Shown here one piece after another: positions 7,895 to 16,587 of a stretch of 64,000 bases of DNA. Position 1 is the stretch's first letter. Every line of letters begins with the position of its first letter. Under the pieces are notes generated by a model that saw only the letters and a program-made list of their open reading frames with translations, searched no databases and was not told where the DNA came from. The stretch comes from Alkaliphilus flagellatus (GTDB lineage Bacteria; Bacillota; Clostridia; Peptostreptococcales; Natronincolaceae): NCBI RefSeq assembly GCF_018919215.1, contig NZ_JAHLQK010000004.1, positions 1 to 64,000 of the forward strand. Direction: 5' to 3'. The translations under genes were made by a program, and so were the position numbers.

Positions 7895-9595
7895 CTACAT
7901 TCTTTCCGGTGCTTTAATTCCTAATAAGCCTAATCCTATACTTAATACTTCTTTAACTACAAAAACTACGGTCAATCTTGCTTTCTTTAATTCTTCATCT
8001 TCTACTAAAATTGGATGATCATGATAGAAACGATTAAAGGCCTGTGCCACATCAATAATATGTCTTGTGATAATAGATGGTTCATTTTTTCTTTGAGCAT
8101 CTTTAATAACCTCTGGGAATTGCTGAACCTTTTTTAACACTTCTAAAGTTATATCATCAACTAGCAATTCTGATTTAAAGTTATTATCTACATTAATCTC
8201 TGCTCTTCTTAATACACTAGATGCTCTAGCATGGGTATATTGCACATATGGACCAGTTTCACCTTCAAAGTTTAAAACTTTATCCCAAGTAAATGTATAG
8301 TCTTTTATTCTATTATTGGATAACTCTTGGAATACAACAGCCCCTATTCCTACTTGTGCAGCTATTTCATCAAGATTATCTATATTAGGATTCTTCTCAT
8401 TTATAATTTCTCTAGTTTGTTCAACTGCCTTATTTAATACATCCTCTAAAAATACTACTCTACCCTTTCTTGTAGACATAGTTCCTTCCTCAAGACTTAC
8501 CATGCCAAATGGTACATGTACACAATCATCTGCCCACTCGTAGCCCATAAGCTCCAATATCTTTTTCCATTGCTGGAAATGAAGATTTTGTTGCGAACCA
8601 ACAACATATATGTTTTTATAGAAATCATAGGTTTCTTTTCGATAAATTGCTGCTGCAAGGTCTCTAGTAATATATAAGGTAGAACCATCTCTCTTTCTAA
8701 TTAAAGCGGGAGGCATTCCAAACTCTTCTAAGTCTACTATATCAGCACCGTTAGATTTTTGCAGAATATCTTTTTCCTCCATGGTTTTTACTACACCTGG
8801 CATTTTATCTGAATAGAAACTCTCTCCTGCATATGAATCAAAAGTAATGTTTAACATATTATAAACTCTACTAAACTCATCTAGGCTTACTTCTCTAAAC
8901 CATTGCCAAAGTTTTATAGCTTCTTCGTCTCCATCTTCCAGTTTCTTAAACCATTCTCTACTTTCATCCTCAAGTTGTGGATTTTTCTCTGCCTCTTCAT
9001 GGAATTGAACATATAATTTAAGAAGTGTAGGTATTGGTTTAGCTTTTACTTCTTCTTCGTCTCCCCAATTTTTAAAGGCTACAATTAACTTCCCAAATTG
9101 AGTTCCATAATCTCCTAAATGATTAATCGCAATAGTATTGAATCCTAAAAATTTGTATATTTTATATAAGGAATTACCTATTACAGTTGTTCTAATATGA
9201 CCTATATGGAAAGGTTTCGCTATGTTTGGTGAAGAAAATTCTACAATAACATTTTTGCCATTACCCATTAAACTACTACCATAGGTCTCCTTTTTAAGCA
9301 AAACTTCCTCAATAACAGCCTTTATAAAATATTGTTTATCTATAAAAAAGTTTAAATAGCCTCCAGCAGCTTCAACACTTTTTATAAATTCTTCTTTATC
9401 TAAATTTTGAGCAATATCATTGGCTATAACATTTGGAGCCTTTCTAAAAACCTTAGCTAATCTAAAGCAAGGAAATGCAAAATCACCCATTTCAGAGTTT
9501 GGTGGAATCTCTATCATTGTTAAAATTTCTTCTTCATTAAGTTCTGGAATGTTTTTTCCTAATACTTCACTTAGTTTCTTTTTAAAATCAATCAT
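7895..9595 (-). CDS. argS: arginyl-tRNA synthetase
   Basis: This 566-aa class I synthetase charges tRNA-Arg. It has the N-terminal Add1 domain, the ATP-binding signature SPNIAKPFHIGHIR (HIGH motif), the class I core with GTMSTRKGRVVFLED in the KMSKS position, and the DALR anticodon-binding domain at the C-terminus ending ALGLLGIKAPERM-like. The ATG at 9595 follows AAAGGAGG; the longer reading from 9700 overlaps the T-box terminator and is rejected. Expression should be controlled by the T-box leader just upstream. Confidence 0.97.
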   Translation of the reverse strand: MIDFKKKLSEVLGKNIPELNEEEILTMIEIPPNSEMGDFAFPCFRLAKVFRKAPNVIANDIAQNLDKEEFIKSVEAAGGYLNFFIDKQYFIKAVIEEVLLKKETYGSSLMGNGKNVIVEFSSPNIAKPFHIGHIRTTVIGNSLYKIYKFLGFNTIAINHLGDYGTQFGKLIVAFKNWGDEEEVKAKPIPTLLKLYVQFHEEAEKNPQLEDESREWFKKLEDGDEEAIKLWQWFREVSLDEFSRVYNMLNITFDSYAGESFYSDKMPGVVKTMEEKDILQKSNGADIVDLEEFGMPPALIRKRDGSTLYITRDLAAAIYRKETYDFYKNIYVVGSQQNLHFQQWKKILELMGYEWADDCVHVPFGMVSLEEGTMSTRKGRVVFLEDVLNKAVEQTREIINEKNPNIDNLDEIAAQVGIGAVVFQELSNNRIKDYTFTWDKVLNFEGETGPYVQYTHARASSVLRRAEINVDNNFKSELLVDDITLEVLKKVQQFPEVIKDAQRKNEPSIITRHIIDVAQAFNRFYHDHPILVEDEELKKARLTVVFVVKEVLSIGLGLLGIKAPERM

Positions 9596-9625
9596 TAAAA
9601 ATCCTCCTTTAAATCTTTTTATTAC

Positions 9626-9876
9626 AAAAACAAAAACTCCCGCCCCTATAACTATAGAGACGAGAGAGTATTCCCGTGTTACCACTCTTATTGGCATCAA
9701 ATAAAATGCCCTCTTTTGCTCCCTTTAACGGTGGAAAGCCGTCATACCCTACTAATTTCAGGTAGATTCTCAAAGGTGCGCTTCAATGTAAGTAAGTATC
9801 AGACTTCCACCAACTCTGACTCGCTTAAACAATCCTTACATTTACTTTCCTCATCATAGAAATTTCTCTTCCTTTT
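9626..9876 (-). promoter_or_regulatory. T-box riboswitch of argS (arginine)
   Basis: Reading leftward, the leader has AGCGA and GGTGGAAG of the stem I apex, then GAAG-CGC-ACCTTTGAG. CGC (9778-9780) is the likely Arg specifier. The conserved T-box AGAGTGGTAACACGGG (9673-9688) follows, then a terminator stem CTCTCGTCTCTATA / TATAGGGGCGGGAG (9637-9666) followed by TTTTTGTTTTTG. Uncharged tRNA-Arg should stabilise the antiterminator and switch argS on. The adjoining triplet GCG overlaps the specifier, so the codon call relies on the downstream gene. Confidence 0.92.
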
Positions 9877-9882
9877 CAAATT

Positions 9883-9911
9883 AATATATCATATATCTTT
9901 TCCTGTTACAA
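9883..9911 (-). promoter_or_regulatory. Promoter of the argS T-box leader
   Basis: Minus strand TTGTAA (9906-9911), 17 bp, TATATT (9883-9888). Transcription would start near 9876, just before the first T-box helix. Confidence 0.6.
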
Positions 9912-9933
9912 TGGGTTTATTCATTAATCTATT

Positions 9934-10024
9934 CTATTTTTTATTTAATGTGATAGTTCCTGTACTTGTATTTAATTTAAAGTATCCTTCACCAGATAAG
10001 TGAGTTCCTTTTAAAATTCCCTAT
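9934..10024 (-). pseudogene. C-terminal gene remnant (very short)
   Basis: In one minus-strand frame this stretch reads GTHLSGEGYFKLNTSTGTI and ends in TAG at 9934-9936. The repetitive beta-strand look resembles the end of DUF4097-like proteins, but no start or SD precedes it. It is either the tail of a decayed gene or chance. Confidence 0.2.
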
Positions 10025-10035
10025 AAACACTATTG

Positions 10036-10491
10036 TTAAAGATTTTCCAAAAAATCTTCATCGCTATAAACTTCTATTCCCTCTGTCTTTAGTAGGGCGG
10101 TTGTTACCCCGTCACCCTTGGTTAAATTGCCAGTAAAGGTTCCATCGTAAATTTTTCCCACACCACAGGAAGGGCTTCTGGATTTTAAAATTGCCTTTGT
10201 GATTCCCAAGCTCTTAGCAATTTTTAAAGTTTCATAGGCTCCTTTAATAAAATCTTCAGTTACATCTATACCATCATTTCTTATTACCTTGGCACGTCCA
10301 TTAAGTACATCTTTTCCATCTCCCCCTTGAATCTCCGCTGGAAGACGGGGAGTTGAAAGACCTCCCAACTGTTCAGGACAAACAGGAACAATACCTTTAC
10401 CATTAAAATACCTAATTATTTCATCTTTAGAATTATTTTTACCATTATATTTGCAATTGACCCCCAATAAACAAGCACTAATTAATATCAT
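10036..10491 (-). CDS. DUF523 domain protein
   Basis: This 151-aa protein belongs to the DUF523 family: MILISACLLGVNCKYNGKNN at the start, PVCPEQLGGLSTPR, and SRSPSCGVGKIYDG in the middle, with conserved cysteines typical of the family. The biochemical role is unproved. GTG and two ATG codons crowd the start; the last ATG (10491) fits AGAGGTG spacing and the family's usual N-terminus. It lies 26 nt downstream of mutS2 and is probably cotranscribed. Confidence 0.85.
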   Translation of the reverse strand: MILISACLLGVNCKYNGKNNSKDEIIRYFNGKGIVPVCPEQLGGLSTPRLPAEIQGGDGKDVLNGRAKVIRNDGIDVTEDFIKGAYETLKIAKSLGITKAILKSRSPSCGVGKIYDGTFTGNLTKGDGVTTALLKTEGIEVYSDEDFLENL

Positions 10492-10517
10492 CATATTCAC
10501 CTCTTCTTTTAGTGCAC

Positions 10518-12890
10518 TTATTTAAGCTGCACAATTGTTACTCCAGCTCCACCTTCACCATATGCACCTTCTCTATAGCTTTTAACATGCTTATGTTTTT
10601 TTAACATTTGTTTAAGTCCCGCACTTAGTACTCCAGTACCAACACCATGAATTATTGTAACATGGGTTAAACCTGCAATATAGCTATCATCTAAATACTT
10701 ATCTACCTCGAGCATTGCTTCTTCAAGATTTTGTCCCCTTACATCCACTTCTGTCTTTATATTTTTTGCCTTTGACTTAACTATTTTACCAGTGCCTGTT
10801 TTCTTTGTTTCTTTTTCCTCTTTAGTTCTCTCTAGATTAGATACATGCATATTAACCTTCATAATTCCCACTTGAACTTGAACTTCGCCATTTTCATCTT
10901 CTGGTGAAATAATGTATCCTGTTTGATTTAAAGATAATATACTAACCATTTCTCCAACCTTTAAATTTTTAGGTGGCTTCTTATTAGTTTTAACTATTAG
11001 CTGCTCACCCATACCCTCTGCAAGCTTATTCATTTTACCAGAAATACTTTTCTTTGCTTCCTCAATTTTTCGATTCATTTCTTTATCTTCTAACTCTATA
11101 CGTAAGGATTTTAAATTGTCCACAATTTCATCTGCATCCAGTTTTGCTTGTTTAATAATTTTATATGCCTCTTTTTTAGCTTCTTTAATAACCTGTTCTC
11201 TCTGTATTTCAAGTTGTTGTTTTTTATCAAAAAACTCTTCTCTTAACTTTTGAGTTTCCATTCTAAGTCTTGTAGCTTCATCCTTTTCTCTTTCTGCCGT
11301 GGTTCTATTCCTCTCAATATTTTGTAATAAATCTTCGAAGTGAATATCCTCCCCAGTCAATAATTCCTTTGCCCTATCAATTAAGAAATCTGAAAGTCCA
11401 AGTTTCCTTGAGATCTCAAATGCATTAGATTTTCCCGGTACCCCTATTAAGAGTTTATAGGTTGGACTTAAAGTTTCCACATCAAATTCAACAGAAGCGT
11501 TTTCTACTCCTTCGTTGGATAAAGCATATTGCTTTAATTCACTATAGTGGGTAGTAGCTACTGCAGTTGCTCTCATTTCTCTTAAATGATTCAAAATGGC
11601 CATAGCAAGGGCTGCACCTTCCGTTGGGTCTGTACCTGCACCTAACTCGTCAAATAGCACTAGAGAATTTCTGGTTACATTTTCCATTATGCCAACAATA
11701 TTAGTCATATGGGAGGAAAATGTACTTAAGCTTTGTTCTATACTTTGCTCATCTCCAATATCAGCAAAAACCTGTTCAAAAATAGCTAGCCTAGTACCAT
11801 AATCCGCCGGAACATGTAATCCACTTTGTGCCATTAGGGTTAGTAATCCTAATGTCTTCAAAGTTACTGTCTTTCCTCCTGTATTGGGTCCAGTAATAAC
11901 AAGTATATGGAAGTCCTCTCCAAGCCAAATACTATTAGGCACTACTTCACTGGCCTTTAGCAAAGGATGTCTACCATTTTTTATCATTATTTCCCCATTT
12001 GTATTTAATTCAGGTTCGACAGCCTTCATCTCAATAGAAAGCTTACCTTTAGCAAAAATAAAGTCTAGTTCTTTTAAAATTTTTTGATTAGACCTTATAT
12101 CCTCAGCTCTTTCAGCTATCATTGCAGCAATTTCCATTAAAATTCTTTCTATTTCAACCCGTTCTTTAATTTTTAATTCCTTTAACTGATTGTTAAGCTC
12201 CACCACAGCCATAGGTTCAATAAACAATGTTGCTCCACTGGAGGATTGATCATGAACTAGTCCAGGTATACTCCCTCTATGCTCCTGCTTTACAGGTACT
12301 ACATAACGGTCCTGCCTCATTGTAATAATAGCATCCTGTAAATATTTTTGGTTAGATGATGAAGTAATAATACTATTTAGTTTATTTCTAATAGCATCAT
12401 TTTTGGAAGCAATTTGTCTACGTATATATTTAAGTTCAGAACTTGCATTGTCTGATATTTCTACATCACTAACAATGCATAACTCTATTTTATCTTCAAT
12501 TTCCTTTAAGGAGGTAAGACTTTGTGCTAATCCTTGAATAATAGGATATTTAATCTCTCTATTATCTTCCTTCAAAAATGCTTTAAGTCTCCTAGCTACA
12601 GCTACAGTATCCTTTAAATGCAATAGTTGGCCAGGGTCCAAATAGGAACCGATTTCTGTCCTTCTAACATATTGCAAAACATCGTTTATTCCTCCTAAAG
12701 GTACGTTACCCCGCTGTATTAATATGCTTTGTGCCTCACTGGTCTCATTCTGCCATTTTATAATTTTATTAAAATCTACTATAGGTCGAAGTTCTTGTAC
12801 CTTTTCTTTTCCTAAAGTAGAAGTACATTTTTCTTCAAGTCCTTCAATTATCTTTGTGTATTCCAAAACCCTCAAACTTCTTTCATTCAC
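10518..12890 (-). CDS. mutS2: endonuclease MutS2
   Basis: This 790-aa MutS-family ATPase without mismatch-recognition domains is linked in the family to suppression of recombination and to rescue of collided ribosomes. The core has Walker A GPNTGGKT (about 334-341), a DELGAGTDPTEGAALA Walker B/signature region, a long coiled coil (about 510-620) and a C-terminal Smr nuclease domain with DVRGQNLEEAM and HGVGTGVLSAGL. Start: the GTG at 12890 follows AGGTGG by 5 nt and gives the family N-terminus MNERSLRVLEY. Downstream is the DUF523 gene. Confidence 0.95.
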   Translation of the reverse strand: MNERSLRVLEYTKIIEGLEEKCTSTLGKEKVQELRPIVDFNKIIKWQNETSEAQSILIQRGNVPLGGINDVLQYVRRTEIGSYLDPGQLLHLKDTVAVARRLKAFLKEDNREIKYPIIQGLAQSLTSLKEIEDKIELCIVSDVEISDNASSELKYIRRQIASKNDAIRNKLNSIITSSSNQKYLQDAIITMRQDRYVVPVKQEHRGSIPGLVHDQSSSGATLFIEPMAVVELNNQLKELKIKERVEIERILMEIAAMIAERAEDIRSNQKILKELDFIFAKGKLSIEMKAVEPELNTNGEIMIKNGRHPLLKASEVVPNSIWLGEDFHILVITGPNTGGKTVTLKTLGLLTLMAQSGLHVPADYGTRLAIFEQVFADIGDEQSIEQSLSTFSSHMTNIVGIMENVTRNSLVLFDELGAGTDPTEGAALAMAILNHLREMRATAVATTHYSELKQYALSNEGVENASVEFDVETLSPTYKLLIGVPGKSNAFEISRKLGLSDFLIDRAKELLTGEDIHFEDLLQNIERNRTTAEREKDEATRLRMETQKLREEFFDKKQQLEIQREQVIKEAKKEAYKIIKQAKLDADEIVDNLKSLRIELEDKEMNRKIEEAKKSISGKMNKLAEGMGEQLIVKTNKKPPKNLKVGEMVSILSLNQTGYIISPEDENGEVQVQVGIMKVNMHVSNLERTKEEKETKKTGTGKIVKSKAKNIKTEVDVRGQNLEEAMLEVDKYLDDSYIAGLTHVTIIHGVGTGVLSAGLKQMLKKHKHVKSYREGAYGEGGAGVTIVQLK

Positions 12891-13107
12891 TAGAGCCACC
12901 TCATTACTTTTAAAATGAATTATTTATTTATTATTAACATTAAAATTATTATCGATATTAGTTAAAATTAATTAATCTTTTTCATTGTATCATATTATAT
13001 TTTTATATTTTATTCAACTATTTTCCATATAAACCTATTGATATTATTGATTTTTTCTCAATAATTGCCTGAAATTCGATAAATCTTAGTTGAAAATTTA
13101 CATATAA

Positions 13108-13139
13108 AAGGTGCCCTACTATGATTAATGGCACCTTTA
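13108..13139 (-). terminator. Terminator after the 125-aa gene
   Basis: AAAGGTGCC / GGCACCTTT stem with a 14-nt loop, followed on the minus strand by TTATATG. Confidence 0.7.
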
Positions 13140-13150
13140 TATACTACTTA

Positions 13151-13528
13151 CTAATTATTAATACCCGTAATACTGCCTCCAAACTGATGAAATATTTTCT
13201 TTGTCTGTTCTACTTCTTCATCACCGATTTCTGCAACCACTTTATAATTGTAACCAGCAATCTCTTCGAATCCTGCCATACCACTTACCATAGGACTAGC
13301 TGCAAGTAATGGAGCTTTTGTGCTATCTGTAAATCCTAAATTTCCTGAGCCTAAGACTAAATTTGAAAGATTTGGTGCTGTTTCTGTTCCCGCAATATTT
13401 CTTTCCACATTTCTATCGGGAAAATTATCATTTAAATCTAAAAAAGCATTGTTTAAACCTGATTCTTTAAGCAAATCAACTGCCTCATTTGCATTTTTTA
13501 AGTTATCAAAATAACCTTCAATTCTCAT
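13151..13528 (-). CDS. small protein, possible general-stress (GS17M-like) fold
   Basis: This 125-aa protein starts MRIEGYFDNLKNANEAVDLL, which resembles the N-terminus of heat-induced stress proteins of the YflT/GS17M type. It then has a low-complexity middle (GSGNLGFTDSTKAPLLAASP) and a C-terminal VVAEIGDEEVEQTKKIFHQF segment. The internal symmetry suggests two ferredoxin-like halves. The ATG at 13528 follows AGGAGG; an earlier ATG at 13546 overlaps that SD. It is transcribed alone. Family assignment is tentative. Confidence 0.55.
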   Translation of the reverse strand: MRIEGYFDNLKNANEAVDLLKESGLNNAFLDLNDNFPDRNVERNIAGTETAPNLSNLVLGSGNLGFTDSTKAPLLAASPMVSGMAGFEEIAGYNYKVVAEIGDEEVEQTKKIFHQFGGSITGINN

Positions 13529-13649
13529 ACAGATTCCTCCTAACATTTCTATATTAATAAAAATATTTAATTAAAATAGGATTTTAATATGTATGTATAG
13601 CTTTTGGAATTTAAACTACTATTATTCTATGTTACTAAAAATAAAAAAC

Positions 13650-13669
13650 GAACCCTATGGATAGGATTC
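13650..13669 (-). terminator. Terminator after typA
   Basis: Minus strand GAATCCTAT, loop CC, ATAGGGTTC (one G-U pair), then GTTTTTTATTTTT. Confidence 0.75.
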
Positions 13670-13706
13670 ATTTTTTATACAGATTTCAATTAATAGTTTT
13701 TTATTA

Positions 13707-15515
13707 TTATTTCTTTTGAGACTTTTGTCGTGAGTTTTTGTCTAAGATTTTTTTACGAAGTCTAATACTTTTAGGAGTAATTTCTACTAATTCATCGTCA
13801 GCAATAAATTCTAAGGATTGCTCCAATGAAAATATAATAGGTGGTGTAAGTCTTAATGAGTCTTCTGAACCTGATGCACGCATATTAGTTAATTGCTTTT
13901 TCTTGCATACATTTACCGCTATATCTTCTAGTCTTGAGCTTTCCCCAACTATCATACCTTCATATACATCTGTACCAGGACTAATAAACATCTTTCCTCT
14001 TTCCTGAGCACCGCTAATACCATATCCTGCAGCTGTTCCACTTTCAAAAGCGATAAGAGATCCTCTATTTCTAGCACGAATTTCCCCTTTGTATTTATCA
14101 TAGCCATCAAATAAATGATGGAAGATTCCATATCCCTTTGTATCTGTTAAGAACTCTGATCTATATCCAATTAAACCTCTAGCAGGGATTCTAAATTGAA
14201 GCTTCATTATACCTGTACCTGTTGGCTCCATGTTTAACATTTCACCTTTTCTTATACTTATTTTTTCAATAACAACACTTGAAGACTCCTCTGGAACCTC
14301 GACATATAATATTTCTATTGGCTCTAATAGTCCTTCTTCCGTTTTCTTCATAATTACTTCTGGTCTTGAAACTGCAAATTCATAACCTTCTCTACGCATA
14401 GTTTCAATTAAAATTGATATATGCAATTCTCCTCTACCAAGAATCTTAAAGCAATCTGAAGAAATTTCCTCCATTTTCATAGCAACATTTGATAATAGTT
14501 CTCTTTCAAGTCTATCTTTTAGATGTCTGCTTGTTACATAGTCTCCTTCTCTACCTGCAAATGGACTATCATTTACCATAAAATTCATGGAAATCGTTGG
14601 ATCATCAATTTTAACTGAAGGTAAAGCTTCCACTTTATCTGTAGAGCAAAGAGTCTCACCTATATTTATATCAGCAATACCAGATACGGCTATAATCTCT
14701 CCAACAGTAGCTTTCTCACACTCAACTCTATTTAAACCTTCGTATGTGTATAGATTGCTAATTTTAACATTAACTTGCTTATCATTCGCCCTAACTAAAA
14801 CTGCACCTTGCCCTCTATTAATTGTTCCTCTAGTTATCTTACCAATTCCTATTCTACCAATATACTTATCATAATCAATAGATGTTATTAGAAGCTGAAG
14901 GCCGTCATTTTCATCTCCTTTAGGGCAAGGAATATGTTCTAAAATACTGTCAAATAGTGGAGTCATATCCTCTCCTTCATCTTCAATATTTAATTTTGCA
15001 TACCCACTTTTGCCTGAAGCATATATTACTGGAAATTCTAACTGATCATCGTCTGCTTCCAATTCTATAAATAAATCTAAAACTTCATCAATAACTTCTG
15101 TAGGTCTAGCCTCTGGTCTATCAATTTTATTTACTACAACTATTGGTCTTAATCCTGTTTTTAAAGCTTTTTGCAGTACAAATCTAGTTTGGGGCATAGG
15201 ACCTTCAGATGCATCTACAAGTAGAAGTACTCCATCAACCATGTTCATAATACGTTCTACTTCTCCACCGAAGTCTGCATGGCCCGGTGTGTCTACAATA
15301 TTGATTTTTACATCTTTATAATGGATTGCAGTATTTTTAGAAAGAATAGTGATTCCCCGTTCTCTTTCTAAGGAGTTAGAGTCCATTACCCTTTCCTCTA
15401 CAACTTCATTGCTACGAAAAGTTCCACTTTTCTTTAGCATTTGATCTACTAAAGTAGTCTTACCATGATCAACGTGTGCAATAATTGCAATATTTCTAAT
15501 ATCATTTCTTTTCAT
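13707..15515 (-). CDS. typA: ribosome-associated GTPase TypA/BipA
   Basis: This 602-aa translational GTPase acts on the ribosome under stress and in 50S assembly. G motifs are intact: AHVDHGKTTLVDQ near residue 14, DTPGHADFGGEV, and VVVNKIDRPEA. EF-G-like domains II, III and V follow, and the TypA-specific C-terminal domain ends in a basic tail (SIRLRKKILDKN). Length is normal. It is transcribed alone between two terminators. Confidence 0.97.
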   Translation of the reverse strand: MKRNDIRNIAIIAHVDHGKTTLVDQMLKKSGTFRSNEVVEERVMDSNSLERERGITILSKNTAIHYKDVKINIVDTPGHADFGGEVERIMNMVDGVLLLVDASEGPMPQTRFVLQKALKTGLRPIVVVNKIDRPEARPTEVIDEVLDLFIELEADDDQLEFPVIYASGKSGYAKLNIEDEGEDMTPLFDSILEHIPCPKGDENDGLQLLITSIDYDKYIGRIGIGKITRGTINRGQGAVLVRANDKQVNVKISNLYTYEGLNRVECEKATVGEIIAVSGIADINIGETLCSTDKVEALPSVKIDDPTISMNFMVNDSPFAGREGDYVTSRHLKDRLERELLSNVAMKMEEISSDCFKILGRGELHISILIETMRREGYEFAVSRPEVIMKKTEEGLLEPIEILYVEVPEESSSVVIEKISIRKGEMLNMEPTGTGIMKLQFRIPARGLIGYRSEFLTDTKGYGIFHHLFDGYDKYKGEIRARNRGSLIAFESGTAAGYGISGAQERGKMFISPGTDVYEGMIVGESSRLEDIAVNVCKKKQLTNMRASGSEDSLRLTPPIIFSLEQSLEFIADDELVEITPKSIRLRKKILDKNSRQKSQKK

Positions 15516-15690
15516 CTTATTTCAACTTCTTCCTATATAAGTGTAGTATGGTATATTCCACAATGAATTCGTATCTTATTTGCCTAAAAAATAACCATAA
15601 AAAAAATTTTATCATAAATAGAACTATACTGCAATCAACTTTATATTAACTTGCCCATATTTGCACAAAACTATAGTTAGTAAAAGTAAA

Positions 15691-15718
15691 AAAACCGCTC
15701 AAATTATTGAGCGGTTTT
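15691..15718 (-). terminator. Terminator overlapping the end of the L,D-transpeptidase gene
   Basis: AAAACCGCTCAA / TTGAGCGGTTTT stem; the minus-strand 3' side runs into TTTTTTTAC. The stop codon at 15704 lies in the loop. Confidence 0.8.
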
Positions 15719-16489
15719 AAGATAACTTTCCTGATTTACTCCCCAATCTTTAAATTTTGTATCTGTACCTATCCAAATTGGAATATTAATCTGAATAATT
15801 TCAAATAATTCCTCAACATCGGCATTTATCATACGTACACAACCTAAAGAAACATTAGTTCCAATAGAATATGGGGCATTATTTCCATGGATACCATACA
15901 TACCTCCTCCGCCATAAGAAATACCTATCCACCTTTTGCCTAACGGATTATCTGGAGCACCACCTTTTGCAGATTTCTCTTTATAGTTCCATGAAGGATT
16001 GATAGTTTTTCTCACTATAGTAAACTTACCTTCAGGGGTGAGCCCAGAATCTTTACCTTGTGCAATTGGATATTTTTTTATAACATCCTTTCCTTTATAC
16101 AAGGTTAATATCCTTTTAGTTTTATTCACTGTTATCCAGTGTTTATTGGAAGGTGGATTTGTTACTGTATCTGTGTATTTATACTCACTCTCTAGCATCC
16201 TCTTTAGCATTGCACCTTTAGTTTGCCTACCAATAGAACCATCTACAGTTAGATTGTGTTCACTTTGAAATCTTAATATAGCATTTCTATTATCCAACTG
16301 AGCATTTTTATATTCTCCTTTGTTAAATCCTAATTTTTTTAATACCTCACTATAATCCATTTCTAAGCTTATCACTTTCTGTATATGGGTTTTGACAGCA
16401 TTATTTATAATATTTACATCTATTTTGGGTGTGTTTGGTGTTACTATCATAGTAGATAGGATTAAGCCTGATACAATAGATTTAAGCAT
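15704..16489 (-). CDS. secreted L,D-transpeptidase with peptidoglycan-binding domain
   Basis: This 261-aa protein has a short hydrophobic N-terminus (LKSIVSGLILSTMIV, a signal peptide or anchor). A putative peptidoglycan-binding domain follows (about 45-95, with ILRFQSEHNLTVDGSIG), then a YkuD L,D-transpeptidase domain. The catalytic motif is present: HGNNAPYSIGTNVSLGCVRM, with the nucleophilic cysteine. It should make 3-3 cross-links in peptidoglycan outside the membrane. Length is typical of clostridial Ldt proteins. It is a single gene between terminators. Confidence 0.9.
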   Translation of the reverse strand: MLKSIVSGLILSTMIVTPNTPKIDVNIINNAVKTHIQKVISLEMDYSEVLKKLGFNKGEYKNAQLDNRNAILRFQSEHNLTVDGSIGRQTKGAMLKRMLESEYKYTDTVTNPPSNKHWITVNKTKRILTLYKGKDVIKKYPIAQGKDSGLTPEGKFTIVRKTINPSWNYKEKSAKGGAPDNPLGKRWIGISYGGGGMYGIHGNNAPYSIGTNVSLGCVRMINADVEELFEIIQINIPIWIGTDTKFKDWGVNQESYLKTAQ

Positions 16490-16552
16490 AAAATCACCTC
16501 CCGCTATATCTATTAATATATCTTTTTGGTCATTTTTATGATTATTTACAAT

Positions 16553-16587
16553 AAAAAACCTACCTTTATTAAAAAGATAGATTTTTT
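16553..16587 (-). terminator. Terminator after the flavoprotein gene
   Basis: Minus strand AAAAAATCTATCTTT and AAAGGTAGGTTTTTT pair around TTAAT and end in T-rich sequence. Confidence 0.7.
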